A DNA stretch of 5,692 nt from SLFT01 sp964493075 (GTDB taxonomy: Bacteria > Hydrogenedentota > Hydrogenedentia > Hydrogenedentales > CAITNO01). Shown here in pieces: positions 1 to 5,156 of this stretch (its first letter is position 1; the number at the start of each line of letters is the position of its first letter). The position numbers were made by a program, and so were the translations under genes. The stretch spans positions 1 through 5,692 of the forward strand of contig CAZBNU010000247.1 in NCBI GenBank assembly GCA_964493075.1. Direction: 5' to 3'. The notes beneath the pieces were generated by a model. The model saw only the letters and a list, made by a program, of their open reading frames with translations. It was not told where the DNA came from and did not search any database.

Positions 1-267
1 GTCTTCTGTTGCGCCCGTAACGGCATATTTCATGGCGAGTGTTCCCACATAAATACCGGTCATATAGGCATTATCAGGCATGTTATAGGAAACAAAATCA
101 CGGGAGGGGGTAGGGAGTTTTAACTTACACAACGCCTGTCCGTCGAGCAAAAACCGCGCCTCCATGTCGTGTTGAAACAGGGCGGCCTTCTGCTCAAGGG
201 TCAACCCTTGCGCCAGAACCGGAACCGCACCAAGCAACAGCATAGAAATCAACAATCGTAGCAGCAT
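1..267 (-). CDS. Secreted protein, N-terminal part; possible six-hairpin (alpha/alpha-barrel) glycosidase-like protein (cut by left edge)
   Basis: The frame stays open from an ATG at 267 to the window edge, giving the first 89 residues. An AGGAG box lies 7 bases before the start. Residues 1-19 form a signal peptide: one Arg, a Leu-rich core and an Ala-rich end (PVLA followed by Q20), so the protein is probably exported. Residues 60-89 include YNMPDNAYMTGIYVGTLAMK followed by YAVTGATED. This 'aspartate-asparagine, helix, YAVTG' pattern is reminiscent of the first helical hairpins of (alpha/alpha)6-toroid carbohydrate-active proteins, where a helix ending in a 'Y-A-V-T-G-D' turn is common. That family assignment is an inference from a short stretch and may be wrong. 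The start is 30 bases downstream of the ThuA-like gene on the same strand, so the two are probably co-transcribed. The catalytic region is outside the window. Confidence 0.8.
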   Translation of the reverse strand, partial: MLLRLLISMLLLGAVPVLAQGLTLEQKAALFQHDMEARFLLDGQALCKLKLPTPSRDFVSYNMPDNAYMTGIYVGTLAMKYAVTGATED

Positions 268-297
268 GTCAGGTCTCCTGAAAAAATCTGATTCGCC

Positions 298-1041
298 CTA
301 TTCCATCTTCTCTAAAGGCTCCACGTTACCCTGGGTATACCCGTTGGCGAGACGCACTGGCGCTGCCCAGCGAACAGCGTTATAGATCACCCTGCGCACG
401 TGGTCGTTGAAATATATGGGGAACGTTTCGTGGCCGGGGCGAAAATAAAACACCTTGCCCGCTTCACGGTGCCAGCAGCAACCGCTACGGAACACTTCAC
501 CGCCCTGAAACCAACTGATAAAGACCTGCTGGTCCGGTTGCGGAATACCAAAAGGCTCGCCATACATTTCTGTGTTGGGCAATTCAATGCACTCGGGAAC
601 CCCTTCCACAATCGGATGACTCGGATCAACCACCCAGAGGCGCTCTTTCTCGCCGTTCTCACCGTATTCACGCCATTTCAAAAAACAGCCAGTGCCCATA
701 AGCCGCATAAACGGCTTGGACATGTGCCCCGAGTGCAGCACAATCAGCCCCATGCCTTCGAGAACACGCTTCTGCACACGCGCCGCATTTTCATCCGTTA
801 CCTTATCGTGCGCTGTATGCCCCCACCAGGTCATGACATCCGTATTCTGGAGAATTTCATCGCTCAAGCCTTGGTCAGGATCCTCCAGTTCAGAGTAATG
901 CACAGAAGCAATACCCGGCTGTTTCTCCAGATATTGACCAATAGCCTTGCCCATACCTTCGGGATAGGTTTCCTGGCAGCGTTTAAGTGTTTTTTCGTGT
1001 ATGCCTTCATTCCAGACAGTTACGCGTATCGCATCCATCAT
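298..1041 (-). CDS. ThuA-like domain protein (trehalose-utilization family)
   Basis: This is a 247-residue protein with no signal peptide, so probably cytoplasmic. It matches the single-domain ThuA-like family along its whole length: an opening strand IRVTVWNEG (5-13), the YPEGMGKAIGQYL helix (26-38), TDVMTWWGHTAHD (67-79), GMGLIVLHSGHMSK (96-109), LMGTGCFLKWRE (114-125), a 'VVDPSHPIVEGV' block (137-148), EMYGEPF (158-164) and the closing GKVFYFRPGHETFP (195-208). The fold is related to class I glutamine amidotransferases, but the usual Cys elbow position carries an HSGH sequence, and conserved His75, His106 and His204 are the likely functional residues. ThuA was named from rhizobial trehalose and disaccharide utilization genes. 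The biochemical activity of most members is unsettled, and a role in sugar catabolism is inferred. The frame is open up to an ATG at 1056, but that codon has no Shine-Dalgarno sequence, while AAAGG (1053-1049) sits 7 bases before the ATG at 1041. The next codon, at 1038, is also ATG. Confidence 0.93.
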   Translation of the reverse strand: MMDAIRVTVWNEGIHEKTLKRCQETYPEGMGKAIGQYLEKQPGIASVHYSELEDPDQGLSDEILQNTDVMTWWGHTAHDKVTDENAARVQKRVLEGMGLIVLHSGHMSKPFMRLMGTGCFLKWREYGENGEKERLWVVDPSHPIVEGVPECIELPNTEMYGEPFGIPQPDQQVFISWFQGGEVFRSGCCWHREAGKVFYFRPGHETFPIYFNDHVRRVIYNAVRWAAPVRLANGYTQGNVEPLEKME

Positions 1042-1048
1042 ATGTAAA

Positions 1049-1053
1049 CCTTT
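1049..1053 (-). promoter_or_regulatory. Ribosome binding site deciding the start of the ThuA-like gene
   Basis: AAAGG is followed after 7 bases by ATG at 1041. The site lies inside the longer frame that starts at 1056, whose own upstream sequence (GCATAAAACA) has no purine-rich box. The start at 1041 is therefore preferred. Confidence 0.7.
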
Positions 1054-1104
1054 CATTGTTTTATGCCCTGACCAGAACTAGGAGCGTCTTACTCCAGTGC
1101 ATGA

Positions 1105-1135
1105 TGATTATGCACACCAGCCTGCATCATAATCA
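1105..1135. repeat. Inverted repeat overlapping the ThuA promoter (possible operator)
   Basis: TGATTATG (1105-1112) and CATAATCA (1128-1135) are perfect 8-base inverted arms separated by 15 bases. The arms cover the predicted -10 and most of the -35 hexamer. The centre-to-centre distance of 23 bases is about two helical turns, which suits a dimeric regulator binding one face of the DNA. No U-run follows in either direction, so an operator is likelier than a terminator. No regulator gene is visible in the window. Confidence 0.4.
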
Positions 1136-1136
1136 A
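1107..1136 (-). promoter_or_regulatory. Predicted sigma-70-type promoter of the ThuA-like operon
   Basis: Read on the minus strand, TTGATT (1136-1131) is followed by an 18-base spacer and CATAAT (1112-1107). This is close to the consensus TTGACA/TATAAT (4 of 6 and 5 of 6 matches). Transcription would begin near 1100, leaving a leader of about 60 bases before the ATG at 1041. No other good pair was seen upstream of this gene. This is a prediction by eye only. Confidence 0.5.
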
Positions 1137-1252
1137 AAAGCCAGAGACAATCGTTGTGGGAATAAGTAACGGTCAGACGCTGTAGTTGTAGATATAAGTG
1201 AAGCAGTAATAACGGCTTCGGACAATCAAATCAACTATACCTTAACAGCAGA

Positions 1253-1257
1253 AGGAG
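1253..1257 (+). promoter_or_regulatory. Ribosome binding site of the 24-residue microprotein gene
   Basis: AGGAG, within GAAGGAG, stands exactly 7 bases before the ATG at 1265. It is the main evidence that this very short frame is translated. Confidence 0.65.
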
Positions 1258-1264
1258 TAGTATC

Positions 1265-1339
1265 ATGGAAGAAGCAATTGCCGTATTTTTCTTTATGTGG
1301 TTCTTTATGTTCATGGTCATTATAGCCGCAACCTCCTGA
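1265..1339 (+). CDS. Predicted 24-residue single-span membrane microprotein
   Basis: The frame runs from ATG to TGA and encodes 24 residues. It begins MEEAIAVFFFMWFFMF and ends VIIAATS. After two acidic residues at positions 2-3, nearly everything up to residue 22 is hydrophobic (six Phe, four internal Met, one Trp), giving one membrane-spanning helix with no basic residue. A near-ideal AGGAG box lies 7 bases before the start, and no competing start exists. I do not recognise a family. In size and make-up it resembles the small subunits or regulators of membrane complexes found in many bacteria (the KdpF or CydX type), but there is no sequence evidence for either. It is the only plus-strand gene between two minus-strand transcription units, with the SGNH hydrolase ending 24 bases beyond it in convergent orientation. 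No convincing promoter was found in 1141-1250, so expression is uncertain. Confidence 0.6.
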   Translation: MEEAIAVFFFMWFFMFMVIIAATS

Positions 1340-1351
1340 ACAAAACTCAAC

Positions 1352-1373
1352 AGAAAAAGTCGTCTATTTTTCT
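1352..1373. terminator. Weak A/T-rich inverted repeat between convergent genes
   Basis: AGAAAAA (1352-1358) pairs with TTTTTCT (1367-1373) around an 8-base loop. It lies just after the microprotein stop and overlaps the last codons of the convergent SGNH hydrolase. The position suits a bidirectional terminator, but the stem has only one G-C pair, so it may be inactive or a chance match. Confidence 0.22.
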
Positions 1374-2587
1374 ATCAGCGGTTTTATAACAGGAGAAATA
1401 GCCTGCACAAAGAGATGGTTGGCTTTAAACGTAGGATGGCCATCCAGTTCAAAGTATAACGCAGCGTCCTCTTTGTGTTGTCTGAATTGTTCTGTCACTG
1501 TAAAGATGGGTACTCCGGCCTTTTCACAGGCAATCTGGATACTCTGGTCTACGCCCTTGGTTTCGATTAGCCATTCCGGCATTACGTAACCTACGCGTGC
1601 CATATTTTTCAGCGCGTGTGAGTTTACATAAGGGCCTTCAGGAATAACCACAACAGCGACCTTGCAATCATATTTGTCCGCCACGGATTTAATCGTTGCG
1701 AACCGTGCAGCAGCACGGTCAATACATACCTGTGTCCAGGGGTCATCCGGGTCCGTCGCCTTTGTGTAGGCGTCAGGATCCTGAATGGCAAGATCGATCA
1801 TGTAGGGATTCAGGTTGCCCTCCATAAAAGCCGTCCTAACTTTTTCCTCCAATGCCTCAAACCGAACTCGCTGTTCTTCGCTCATGTTCTCCACAAATTT
1901 TGCTGCTGCATTTGCAGTCCAGCGCCGGTTATCTTCAGCAGTAGTCATCTGCGGCGGCATTTTTTCATGGGTCTGGTCTGCCTCGACATGTTCACGTTGC
2001 ATATCCCGCACCATCCCGGCAATGTTTGGATACATCCGCCGAACTCCTTTCCAGAAATCTTCCGTGGTAGGCATGGCAGTTTCCGGTCCGGCATCACGCA
2101 GGTCGTTCCCCTGGAGCATGCCTACAAGTACAAGATCTGGCCTTAACAGGGGAATGGCGCGTTCGGCCAGTTCCGCATAAAAAGGCGGCCCGGTTCCCGG
2201 CTTGCCTAGATTCAGAATCTCGACATCATGCCCCTCTTCTCGTAATTGCACTTCCAGCAGATGGGGCCACGTCTCCTCGTGCGCCACGCCCCAGCCATAG
2301 GTATAAGAATCCCCGATGGCAAGAACTCTGAAGGCATCACCCCGTTCCTTGGGCAATTCCCTGTCCCGTATGCCGATGGAATTGATATTTGCGGTGTACT
2401 CAAAATCTATTGTCTTGAAGTGCTGCTCTGCAAAGGGAGGGAATATCAATTCAACGGTATCCGGCAGGTTGGGCGGACGCAACAGAATACCCAACAGACG
2501 ATCGGCGCAGAGGGTAACAATAAACACAAACAGCACGGAAAAGACTACGAGGAGTATATTTTTAACCGGTGTTCCCGATGCGTTCAT
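1364..2587 (-). CDS. Membrane-anchored SGNH/GDSL-type hydrolase with long insertion
   Basis: The gene encodes 407 residues. Residues 10-28 form one hydrophobic segment followed by ADR, so the enzyme is probably anchored in the cytoplasmic membrane with the catalytic part outside. All SGNH blocks are visible: block I IGDSYTYGWG with nucleophile Ser94, block II NLGKPGTG with oxyanion Gly128, block III GMLQGND with Asn161, and block V DGHPTFKANH with Asp382 and His384. Known members are esterases or O-acyl hydrolases acting on acylated carbohydrates or lipids, and the substrate here is unknown. Residues about 165-300, between blocks III and V, form a charged, mostly helical insertion (for example EEQRVRFEALEEKV at 237-250) that may be a lid or partner-binding region. 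AAGGA lies 8 bases before the ATG. The gene starts 75 bases after the stop of the other SGNH hydrolase on the same strand, with no terminator between them, so co-transcription is likely. Confidence 0.92.
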   Translation of the reverse strand: MNASGTPVKNILLVVFSVLFVFIVTLCADRLLGILLRPPNLPDTVELIFPPFAEQHFKTIDFEYTANINSIGIRDRELPKERGDAFRVLAIGDSYTYGWGVAHEETWPHLLEVQLREEGHDVEILNLGKPGTGPPFYAELAERAIPLLRPDLVLVGMLQGNDLRDAGPETAMPTTEDFWKGVRRMYPNIAGMVRDMQREHVEADQTHEKMPPQMTTAEDNRRWTANAAAKFVENMSEEQRVRFEALEEKVRTAFMEGNLNPYMIDLAIQDPDAYTKATDPDDPWTQVCIDRAAARFATIKSVADKYDCKVAVVVIPEGPYVNSHALKNMARVGYVMPEWLIETKGVDQSIQIACEKAGVPIFTVTEQFRQHKEDAALYFELDGHPTFKANHLFVQAISPVIKPLIEK

Positions 2588-2662
2588 TTTCGGATTCCTT
2601 CAGATAATACTTTTGACGCTGTAATTATCCCAAAACCGTATTTCTGGAGCAACTATGGTACT

Positions 2663-3577
2663 TCAATCTTGTATCTTTTGCAGAAAGTCTAATAGCGCAT
2701 CCGTCCATCGTCGGTATCCTACTTCACTCAGATGCAGCGCATCTTCTATGTAACAGGGTGGGTCCGGCATTCCATCTTCGCCCAGCAACAATGGCCCCAG
2801 GTCAAGGAAATACACATGATCTATTTTGTCTACTTCCTGTTCAACAAGTCTGTTCGTCGCCTGCATTGCCGGATACAATTCCCAGCGGCTGCCGCTCGGC
2901 TTGGCTCCCAGCACCACGATCCTGCTTTGCGGTGCCGCCCTACGCAGACGTTCCACCGCAGTTATGCAATCTGACGCGGCCCATTCCGGCGATTTTCCTG
3001 CGCTGATATCGTTATCCCCCGAATAAACTACAATGGTCGCCGGGCGATGTTTGCCAACAATATTTTCTGCATAACATACCAAATCCCAGTACTGCGAACC
3101 GCCGAAGCCACGATTAACGGCCTTACTGTCAGGGAAGAACTTTTCCACGTCCCACATCCGTGCTGTGGAGCTTCCCGTGATCAGTAACCCGTCGGACATG
3201 GGGGGTATGGTTTTATCTTCTGCTTCAAACCCCTGCATTGTTTTTGCCCATCTGTTTTCCGGCCATTGAAGGACAACATTATATTCCTGCCCATCTGCCT
3301 TGCATTCAGCACTTTCGAACTGAAGTATCCCCTTGTCGTACCCGTAAGGGATGATAGCCACACCGGGCAAACAGGTAATGGATGCCGGTTCCGGCACATA
3401 GCGCACTTCAATCATACCGCTTGTTCCAGCGGGAATATGCAGATGCCAGGCTTGTGCTGCAAACTGTATCTCCACATCATCAGGAATCACGCGCTCAAAG
3501 GATGCCGAAAACACATCTAAGGGGTAGGAAACAACAAACAACAGAAAAAAAGACGATGCAATCAGAATGCGAAACAT
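2663..3577 (-). CDS. Secreted SGNH/GDSL-type esterase with N-terminal beta domain
   Basis: The gene encodes 304 residues. Residues 1-25 are a signal peptide (Arg3, a Phe/Leu-rich core, VFSA before the cut), with no further membrane span. Residues 26-125 look beta-rich and may be a small accessory domain. The catalytic part follows: block I LLITGSSTARMW with Ser137 as the nucleophile, block II NRGFGGS (155-161), block III VVYSGDND with Asn189, and block V DALH with Asp279 and His282. Block I has GSS in place of GDS, as is common in the branch of SGNH esterases with 'GSSS-R-W', 'NRGFGGS' and 'GDND...GKSPE' motifs; GKSPE is present here at 194-198. The catalytic set is therefore complete and the protein is probably an exported O-acyl esterase. 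AAAGGG (3592-3587) precedes the ATG by 9 bases. It is likely the first gene of an operon with the anchored SGNH hydrolase. No clear promoter was found directly upstream. Confidence 0.92.
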   Translation of the reverse strand: MFRILIASSFFLLFVVSYPLDVFSASFERVIPDDVEIQFAAQAWHLHIPAGTSGMIEVRYVPEPASITCLPGVAIIPYGYDKGILQFESAECKADGQEYNVVLQWPENRWAKTMQGFEAEDKTIPPMSDGLLITGSSTARMWDVEKFFPDSKAVNRGFGGSQYWDLVCYAENIVGKHRPATIVVYSGDNDISAGKSPEWAASDCITAVERLRRAAPQSRIVVLGAKPSGSRWELYPAMQATNRLVEQEVDKIDHVYFLDLGPLLLGEDGMPDPPCYIEDALHLSEVGYRRWTDALLDFLQKIQD

Positions 3578-3951
3578 ATCATGATTCCCTTTCTGCGGGA
3601 TACCCCGTCGTTGAAAAATAAAACCCCGCGCATGCCGACTGGCTGGTAAAAAGCGTTGTGAACCTTTCCCTCAGTAGGGGGGTGCTCTCACGGTAGTCAT
3701 TCGACTTCCACTCGGGGGAGGCCTGTCGTAGGCTACGCAAATTTCGAACTCCCAGTTCACTATGAAAGGCCACGCGCATTTTTGCCATATCGGGCACGGC
3801 AGGGAAAATCATGGTTCGTGTCAAAAGTCTCATCCTGGATACCGTGCAGCAGCACAGCACCATACTCCAAGCAATCATACCATATATGGCGCGAAAAGTC
3901 CATGTTTAGAAAAGCATGATAGTGAAGTGTGGAAGGTTTTTTACTCTCTGT

Positions 3952-3981
3952 TTGACCCAGCCATATAGTCTGTTCTAGGAT
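3952..3981 (+). promoter_or_regulatory. Weak candidate promoter of the alpha/beta hydrolase operon
   Basis: TTGACC (3952-3957) and TAGGAT (3976-3981) are separated by 18 bases (5 of 6 and 4 of 6 matches to consensus). The start point would lie near 3988, about 65 bases before the chosen ATG. It is the best pair seen in the gap but is not strong. Confidence 0.3.
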
Positions 3982-3997
3982 TACAGGTACCCCTAGA
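3974..3997. repeat. Inverted repeat TCTAGG-N12-CCTAGA upstream of the alpha/beta hydrolase gene
   Basis: Perfect 6-base arms at 3974-3979 and 3992-3997 enclose 12 bases, with the palindrome GGTACC (3987-3992) overlapping the right arm. The left arm overlaps the candidate -10 hexamer, so this could be an operator. Arms of this length can arise by chance. Confidence 0.3.
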
Positions 3998-4041
3998 CGC
4001 AATTCTATTTATTTTAAGATGTCACTATATGAAACAGCACA

Positions 4042-4046
4042 AAGGA
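4042..4046 (+). promoter_or_regulatory. Ribosome binding site deciding the start of the alpha/beta hydrolase
   Basis: AAGGA, within CAAAGGAAACT, stands 8 bases before the ATG at 4055. The frame is open to an earlier ATG at 4019, but that one is preceded by ATTTATTTTAAG with no such box. Confidence 0.7.
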
Positions 4047-4054
4047 AACTCCCC

Positions 4055-5128
4055 ATGCGCAAGTTACTCAAAATCGTTGGCGGTCTGCTGATTGCACTTG
4101 TTCTTATCATCACCATTGCAAAAGTATGGGCTGATAAAACCTATTTCGATGACTATGACAAGAACCTTCCGTTCAATGTAAAAGTGACCGGCAGTGAAGT
4201 CAAGGACGAAACAGTGGATTTCTTCGGCATCACACGGAAAATACATTTCGAGAAAGTGCTGTTTTCCATAGATGCACGACCTGGAGAACCCATCCCGGTA
4301 ATTATGACTATGCCCGTGGAACGCAAGACAAAACTTCCGGTCATTGTGTTCCTGCACGGTATCGGACAAAGCAAGGGGTTCATTGAGGAAATCTGTACAC
4401 CCTTTAATGATGCCGGGTTTGCCATGACCTGTTTCGACCAGTCTATGCAGGGTGAACGTAAAATAAGAGGGGAAGGGATATCAAAAACCCTCGCCACGGT
4501 GAAGGCGTTCCGCCAGCGCCCCTGGAAAACCATCAACGACGGACGCCGCCTGATAGACTACCTGCAAACCCACCCAGAAATTGATCCCGAACGCATTTAT
4601 CTTGTTGGTGCAAGTTACGGCGCGATTACGGGAACCACCCTGACCGCTTTCGATAAGCGCATACGAGCTGCTGTGCTGGTAGTGGGCGGTGCTAACATCA
4701 AGGTTATGCTGGATGCTCCCCTGATCAAAGACGGTATTAACAATGCACCTTTGCATTGGTTTGCCAAAAATCTGGTTGCATGGATGATGAAACCCGCCGA
4801 TCCCAAAAACTATGCGCACATGACGGCAGGTACGCCGGTGCTAATGCAGAGCGGTTCTGAAGACACCTTGGTTACCCCGGCTGCTGGCGAGGAACTGTTT
4901 AAGGCCCTCGGCGAACCCAAAGAGATTCGCTGGTATCCCTGCGACCATCCCGGACTGAGAAAAGAGGATGTTCACATTGTGGTGCAAATTCTTGATGAGG
5001 GACGTGACTGGCTGCTGGAACAGGACAAACCTTTTCGCGCTGCAGATGAGTTGCCGCCACCACCGGTATTAGAAACCGTTCCCGAGCCTACTGCGGTTGC
5101 TGTAGAAGGCGAAGTCGCCGCACCTTGA
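4055..5128 (+). CDS. Membrane-anchored alpha/beta hydrolase (probable esterase)
   Basis: From the start at 4055 the gene encodes 357 residues. The N-terminus is MRKLLK followed by a hydrophobic stretch (7-22) ending IAKVWA, which is either a signal anchor or a signal peptide cut after Ala26, so the enzyme acts outside the cytoplasm. The alpha/beta-hydrolase landmarks are all present: strand VIVFLHGIG with the oxyanion HGxG at 101-104, nucleophile elbow GASYG with Ser187, an acid candidate at Asp270 in SGSEDTLVTP, and His298 in YPCDHPGL. It fits the broad family of acetyl-xylan-esterase, dienelactone-hydrolase and S9-peptidase-like hydrolases. An esterase role beside a glycosidase is inferred, and peptidase activity cannot be excluded. 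Residues 326-357 form a low-complexity Pro, Ala, Glu and Val tail (ADELPPPPV then alternating acidic residues) beyond the catalytic domain. The glycosidase gene follows 28 bases after the stop. Confidence 0.92.
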   Translation: MRKLLKIVGGLLIALVLIITIAKVWADKTYFDDYDKNLPFNVKVTGSEVKDETVDFFGITRKIHFEKVLFSIDARPGEPIPVIMTMPVERKTKLPVIVFLHGIGQSKGFIEEICTPFNDAGFAMTCFDQSMQGERKIRGEGISKTLATVKAFRQRPWKTINDGRRLIDYLQTHPEIDPERIYLVGASYGAITGTTLTAFDKRIRAAVLVVGGANIKVMLDAPLIKDGINNAPLHWFAKNLVAWMMKPADPKNYAHMTAGTPVLMQSGSEDTLVTPAAGEELFKALGEPKEIRWYPCDHPGLRKEDVHIVVQILDEGRDWLLEQDKPFRAADELPPPPVLETVPEPTAVAVEGEVAAP

Positions 5129-5156
5129 TCTAGTTTTTCATTAAAGGAAACAACGT

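Larger units (their letters stand above)
3578..4054. other. Gene-poor gap between divergent units, with two unexplained staggered open frames
   Basis: No gene could be established in this gap between the minus-strand SGNH pair and the plus-strand hydrolase pair. Two minus-strand open frames overlap in different phases. One runs from a TTG at 4002 to a stop at 3760 (80 codons) and includes LEYGAVLLHGIQDETFDTNH. The other runs from an ATG at 3878 to a TGA at 3581-3579 (99 codons), ending one base before the ATG of the secreted SGNH esterase. Neither has a Shine-Dalgarno sequence at a usable start, and neither matches a family I recognise. They could be the two halves of a frameshifted gene remnant or could be chance. 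The right end carries a possible promoter and inverted repeat for the alpha/beta hydrolase gene. Confidence 0.45.

Noticed and set aside
400..1047. A 215-codon plus-strand open frame antisense to the ThuA-like gene
   Set aside because: It has no ribosome binding site and its translation resembles no protein, while the opposite strand encodes a clear ThuA-like protein over the same span. It is a shadow frame.
1186..1241. Promoter for the microprotein (TTGTAG with TAATAA, or TTCGGA with TATACC)
   Set aside because: Spacings of 15 and 13 bases are too short and the hexamers are poor, so no promoter is claimed for this gene.
2603..2632. TTGGGA and TATTAT, 18 bases apart on the minus strand, as an internal promoter for the anchored SGNH hydrolase
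   Set aside because: The start point would fall on the Shine-Dalgarno box itself, leaving an unusable leader. Read-through from the upstream SGNH gene is simpler.
2246..2692. Plus-strand open frames of 148 and 102 codons over the start of the anchored SGNH hydrolase
   Set aside because: They are antisense to a gene with complete SGNH motifs, have no plausible start signals, and differ in phase from each other.
3727..3737. Palindrome CGTAG-G-CTACG, with overlapping GCCT/AGGC arms, as a terminator or REP-like element
   Set aside because: There is no adequate loop, no T-run on either side and no second copy in the window.
3880..3889. Perfect 10-base palindrome CCATATATGG
   Set aside because: It is short and A/T-centred, and there is no second copy or link to a gene start. 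It is within what chance allows.
4019..4054. N-terminal extension of the alpha/beta hydrolase starting at the ATG at 4019
   Set aside because: This start has no ribosome binding site. The 12 extra residues would place polar sequence ahead of a normal signal anchor, and the ATG at 4055 has an AAGGA box at ideal spacing.
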